From Deltaproteobacteria bacterium RIFOXYA12_FULL_61_11 (GTDB lineage: Bacteria > Bdellovibrionota_F > JAHFAK01 > YA12-FULL-61-11), in NCBI GenBank assembly GCA_001799195.1, contig MGSU01000023.1, positions 1 through 20,116 on the forward strand: 20,116 nt of DNA, given 5' to 3'. The translations under genes were made by a program, and so were the position numbers. A model generated the notes under the pieces. It saw nothing but the letters and a program-made list of their open reading frames with translations, was not told the origin of the DNA and made no database searches. Shown here piece after piece: positions 17,437 to 20,116 of the stretch; within the stretch, counting starts at the first letter, position 1; each line of letters opens with the position of its first letter.

Positions 17437-18122
17437 CTCGACCTCGGTACGAAAGCCCCGTGCCAGCGGAGGAGCAACAACAACACGGCCCCCCAAAGGA
17501 ACCCACCCAGATGAGCATACCAAGCAACCCCTCCACCTGCGGTGGTCTCCATAGAGGAGTTGAGGACCTGGACGAGGAACCACAGGCCCAGGAACATCAC
17601 GGCCGGCAGACGCAGGATCTTGATAAATATGAACAGGATCATCAGGGTATGGATCTTGGCCCTCGGGAAGCAGACCAAATAGGCCCCCAAGACGCCCGAT
17701 ACTGCTCCCGAGGCGCCGATCGTCGGCACCACGCTGTGCACATCGCTCAAGGCATGAACCAGGCTGGCCACCATCCCGGCCACGAGGTAGAACGCCAGGT
17801 ATCCCCAATGCCCCAGACGGTCTTCGATGTTGTTCCCGAAGATGTAGAGGAACCACATGTTGCCGAGGACGTGCAGCCATCCCCCGTGCAGGAAGAGGGA
17901 GGTCAGGAGCGTAGCCACGGCCGGGACCTCGGTCGCGCCGCCGACCACTTTGGTGAAGGTGAGCAGCTCATACGGTACCAGGGCATAACTCCGGAGGATC
18001 GCGTGCTGCCTCACCGCGTCTTGCAGGAACACGGTCAGGTATATGCCAAGATTGGCCGCAATCAGGGCGAGATTGACTACAGGGAACGTTTTTGCTCTAT
18101 TCTCGTCGCGCAGGGGTAACAT
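17433..18122 (-). CDS. Rhomboid family intramembrane serine protease
   Basis: The 229-residue product has six or seven hydrophobic segments and the catalytic elements of rhomboids: S138 in GASGAVSG and H204 in AHLGGF form the dyad, with H84 and N88 (HVLGN) shaping the oxyanion region. NNIEDRLGHWGYLAFYL (97-113) is the conserved loop after the first core helix. It has an N-terminal membrane segment (about 13-33) with no large soluble domain, like bacterial GlpG-type but shorter at the N-terminus. Such enzymes cut transmembrane substrates in the inner membrane; the substrate here is unknown. It precedes mfd with a 4-base stop/start overlap and diverges from the tolC-like gene by 69 bases. A GGTGGGA lies just upstream of the ATG. 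Confidence 0.93.
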   Translation of the reverse strand: MLPLRDENRAKTFPVVNLALIAANLGIYLTVFLQDAVRQHAILRSYALVPYELLTFTKVVGGATEVPAVATLLTSLFLHGGWLHVLGNMWFLYIFGNNIEDRLGHWGYLAFYLVAGMVASLVHALSDVHSVVPTIGASGAVSGVLGAYLVCFPRAKIHTLMILFIFIKILRLPAVMFLGLWFLVQVLNSSMETTAGGGVAWYAHLGGFLWGAVLLLLLRWHGAFVPRSR

Positions 18123-18191
18123 GTTCCCACCATCGCCTGCCGGCGGTTCCTTCTCACGAGGTTCACACCACCGTTCAACCGGGATACCACA

Positions 18192-19538
18192 ATGCTTCCG
18201 ACCTGGCCATTACTCCTCCTCCTCTCGACCTTCGCTTACGCAGAAGGTGAGCCGCTCCGCTTGACCCTGGAGCAATGTCTCGACCGATTAGATGGAACCC
18301 CCTTGCAGAGGGCGATCAATGCCCAAGGAGAGATAGCTCGGGCTGAGCGCAAGCGTTTCGACTCCTCACTCATCCTCCCGAAACTGGAAGTGAAGATCCT
18401 CGGCGCCCCGGTACCAGATATAGGAGGTACTATTGAATCGCCGATCACCCACTCGTTCTTCGACTTCGAGGACTTCGTCACCCATCTCGGTCCACTCGTG
18501 GTCGTGGACCTCGACGCCCTCCAACCGGTCTTCACCTTCGGCAAGTTGACGAAAGCCAAGCGGCTGGCCGAACTCAAGCAAGACTATGGCCTCCTGGGTG
18601 CTGCTCAGGCCCGTTCGGAATTGAGACTCAAGACGGCCAAGGTGTTCCACGGACTCCAGGCAACCTTCAGCCTCGCGGAGGTAGCCGGAGAGGCCAAGCA
18701 GCGGTTATTGGAAGCACGACAACACCTCGTGGACCTGCTCGAGGAAGAGGAGGAAAGCGTCGAGCAACGCGACGTGACCAAACTCGATTTGTACCTCCTG
18801 GAGATAGAAGCCCAGCTTGTCGAGGTACGCACCCGCAGGACCGAGGCCGAGGCCGCGCTGCTCCTGCTCCTCGATCTCCCCCCGAACAGCCGCATCGAGC
18901 CCGACCCCCTGCAACTCAGTCGCACCGCACAGGTCCTACCCGGTCGAGACGAGCTCTTGACCCATGGTCGGGAACACCGTTCCGATTTCCAAGCCCTCAC
19001 CCTCGGACTGGAGGCTAGCCAACTGGCTGAGGATGTGGCCCAACTCGATTTTCTCCCCGAGTTCTTCCTCGGAGGGAAATTCCGCCTTGCCCGGGCTCCG
19101 GACCGACTCGACGTGGGTAGTCCCTTCCTCAAGGACGACACCAACTTCACTCACCTCGGCGTAGCCCTCGGATTGCGTCAGAAGCTGGACTTCTGGACTC
19201 TCACCCGCAGCGCCCAGCTTGCCTCGGCCACGGCCGAGAAACAGCGCCTCGAACTCAACCTTGCACGAGCCGGGCTCGAACTCGACCTCGCTTCTGCCTA
19301 TAATCGGCAACAAGCCGATCGCGAAACCCTCGATCTGCTCGAACGCCGCGTCACCCTGGCGCGACAGATGTTCACCGAACAATTCGCCGAATTCCAATCC
19401 GGGTTCTCAGATTTTCCCATCAAGGACCTTGCCGAGGCCTTCCAAGTGTATGCCGAAGCCCGCGTGGCTTTGTTCAAACGGCTGCTCGACGAAAATGTGT
19501 CGTGGTTCGAACTCCGCACCAAAGCTGCCCTACCCTGA
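18192..19538 (+). CDS. TolC-family outer membrane efflux protein
   Basis: The 448-residue product begins with a signal peptide (hydrophobic 5-15, probable cleavage after AYA at 17). It then has the OEP pattern of two internally similar long helical halves, with segments such as EARQHLVDLLEEEEESVEQRDVTK (given here as about 176-199), where DVTKLDLYLLE (195-205) corresponds to the helix pair found in TolC proteins. It would form a trimeric channel across the outer membrane and periplasm for a type I or RND exporter. No inner-membrane pump or adaptor gene is next to it in the window; the neighbours are rhomboid and an Hsp70-like gene. The ribosome-binding site is weak. Family confident, substrate unknown. 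Confidence 0.85.
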   Translation: MLPTWPLLLLLSTFAYAEGEPLRLTLEQCLDRLDGTPLQRAINAQGEIARAERKRFDSSLILPKLEVKILGAPVPDIGGTIESPITHSFFDFEDFVTHLGPLVVVDLDALQPVFTFGKLTKAKRLAELKQDYGLLGAAQARSELRLKTAKVFHGLQATFSLAEVAGEAKQRLLEARQHLVDLLEEEEESVEQRDVTKLDLYLLEIEAQLVEVRTRRTEAEAALLLLLDLPPNSRIEPDPLQLSRTAQVLPGRDELLTHGREHRSDFQALTLGLEASQLAEDVAQLDFLPEFFLGGKFRLARAPDRLDVGSPFLKDDTNFTHLGVALGLRQKLDFWTLTRSAQLASATAEKQRLELNLARAGLELDLASAYNRQQADRETLDLLERRVTLARQMFTEQFAEFQSGFSDFPIKDLAEAFQVYAEARVALFKRLLDENVSWFELRTKAALP

Positions 19539-19559
19539 CGATGAACCTTGCTTCTTCCC

Positions 19560-19578
19560 GTTGCTGACCATCAGCAAC
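19560..19578. terminator. Perfect 8-bp hairpin at the tolC-like / hsp70-like convergent junction
   Basis: GTTGCTGA at 19560-19567 pairs with TCAGCAAC at 19571-19578 around a 3-base loop, CCA. It begins 22 bases after the tolC-like stop and covers the stop codon of the hsp70-like gene. Neither strand has a U-tract after it, so it is not a textbook intrinsic terminator, but position and symmetry fit a bidirectional end structure or a 3'-end stabiliser. Confidence 0.4.
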
Positions 19579-20116
19579 CGAGGCTGGCCACCTTTGTTCC
19601 GGATTGTGCGGCAACATTCGTTCTCGGGGTCACCTCTGACAGAATCGGGCCGCGGACTTCCTTGTTTCGATCCTTCCGTTCGGCCAGGGTGCGGTTGGAC
19701 ACGAGTTGCACGGATAGTTCCTTGGTCCGCAACGTGCTGCTTCGGCATTCTCCGGTGCCCCGATGGCGGGCACTGACCCTGAGAAGACAATCCTCGCTCA
19801 AACCAAGAGTGACTTCGAACTCGATCTCCCCGGCCTGACGTGGTTCCAGGTTCGCCATGGTCAGGGTGCCGAGGTATTCATTGCGTCGGGCTTGGGCATG
19901 TTCCCCCTGGAACAGCCTGATGGAGATCGCCGTCTGATTGTCTGAGGTCGTAGTCACGGTGAAGGTCCTCCGGAAGGGGAGAAGAGTCTGCTTCTCGACA
20001 ATGGTGGAGAACCGCCCATCCAACAATTCGATCCCGATGGGTTGGGGCAAGACATCGAACAGGACCACACTGTCAAAACGGGCAAGGGTCTTGGTGTACA
20101 CGGCGGCGCCGAGGGC
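19571..20116 (-). CDS. Hsp70-family protein, C-terminal part (5' end beyond window)
   Basis: The visible 181 residues begin ALGAAVYTKTLARFD, matching the end of an Hsp70 nucleotide-binding domain. A beta-sandwich substrate-binding domain follows. FDVLPQPIGIEL replaces the LDVTPLSLGIET of DnaK, and DNQTAISIRLFQGE and YLGTLTMANLEP match DnaK positions. FEVTLGLSEDCLLRVSARHRGTG also matches, with the usual DxDGIL motif altered to LSEDCLL. After the sandwich only about 55 residues remain, with no helical lid and no EEVD-like or acidic tail. It therefore looks like a specialised or degenerate Hsp70, not the housekeeping DnaK. The frame continues past base 20116; the codon now read as M at 20101-20099 is internal. 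It is convergent with the tolC-like gene. Confidence 0.85.
   Translation of the reverse strand, partial: ALGAAVYTKTLARFDSVVLFDVLPQPIGIELLDGRFSTIVEKQTLLPFRRTFTVTTTSDNQTAISIRLFQGEHAQARRNEYLGTLTMANLEPRQAGEIEFEVTLGLSEDCLLRVSARHRGTGECRSSTLRTKELSVQLVSNRTLAERKDRNKEVRGPILSEVTPRTNVAAQSGTKVASLGC

Noticed and set aside
17437-17880. 148-codon N-terminal extension of mfd
   Set aside because: It is the out-of-frame reading of the rhomboid gene, rich in R, G and P, and absent from Mfd proteins; the ATGA overlap gives a normal start.
17385-18119. 244-codon + strand ORF opposite rhomboid and mfd start
   Set aside because: Composition rich in Q, H, P and R, no motif, fully opposite a rhomboid gene with catalytic residues.

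Overview
The window looks like chromosomal DNA of a rod-shaped Gram-negative bacterium. It carries mreBCD, a TolC-type outer-membrane protein with a signal peptide, a UPF0260/YcgN-type protein (a family best known from Proteobacteria), Mfd and a dTDP-glucose dehydratase. The mix of a receiver-linked class III nucleotidyl cyclase, a stand-alone cyclic-nucleotide-binding domain, myo-inositol-phosphate synthase and a non-canonical Hsp70 suggests a proteobacterial or deltaproteobacterial-like lineage, but sequence alone does not settle the genus. Base composition is moderately GC-rich and looks even, apart from a more AT-rich membrane-domain stretch at about 6360-6860. I see no tRNA, rRNA, CRISPR array, insertion sequence or phage gene.

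Region 1 (about 115-7414, + strand) is a tightly packed cluster: mreB, mreC, mreD, a NodU/CmcH-type carbamoyltransferase, and a 1010-residue membrane protein. mreC and mreD overlap by 8 bases, mreD and the carbamoyltransferase are 4 bases apart, and the carbamoyltransferase and the last gene share a GTGA overlap. The 1010-residue protein has an N-terminal domain that resembles a degenerate PHP (polymerase/histidinol phosphatase) metal-dependent barrel, followed by about six membrane segments. The genes often found after mreD (PBP2/mrdA and rodA) are absent here. This pairing with the cell-shape operon is the least explained part of the window.

Region 2 (about 7433-12364) looks like a signalling block. 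A receiver / long coiled coil / class III cyclase protein (- strand) diverges from myo-inositol-1-phosphate synthase (+). Next comes a cyclic-nucleotide-binding-domain protein without a DNA-binding domain (-). It diverges from a small helical protein (+), which is followed 10 bases later by a cysteine-cluster protein of the YcgN family. A natural model is cAMP made by the cyclase and sensed by the binding-domain protein, but both proteins deviate at key residues.

Region 3 (about 12365-19538) has a 0.4 kb stretch with at most one small ORF, then dTDP-glucose 4,6-dehydratase (+). It converges on an mfd gene (-) that is translationally coupled to an upstream rhomboid protease gene. A TolC-family outer-membrane efflux protein gene (+) diverges from the rhomboid gene. 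The window ends in the 3' part of a short Hsp70-family gene (-) whose encoded protein has no room for the usual helical lid; a perfect 8-bp hairpin lies at the junction between the tolC-like and hsp70-like genes.
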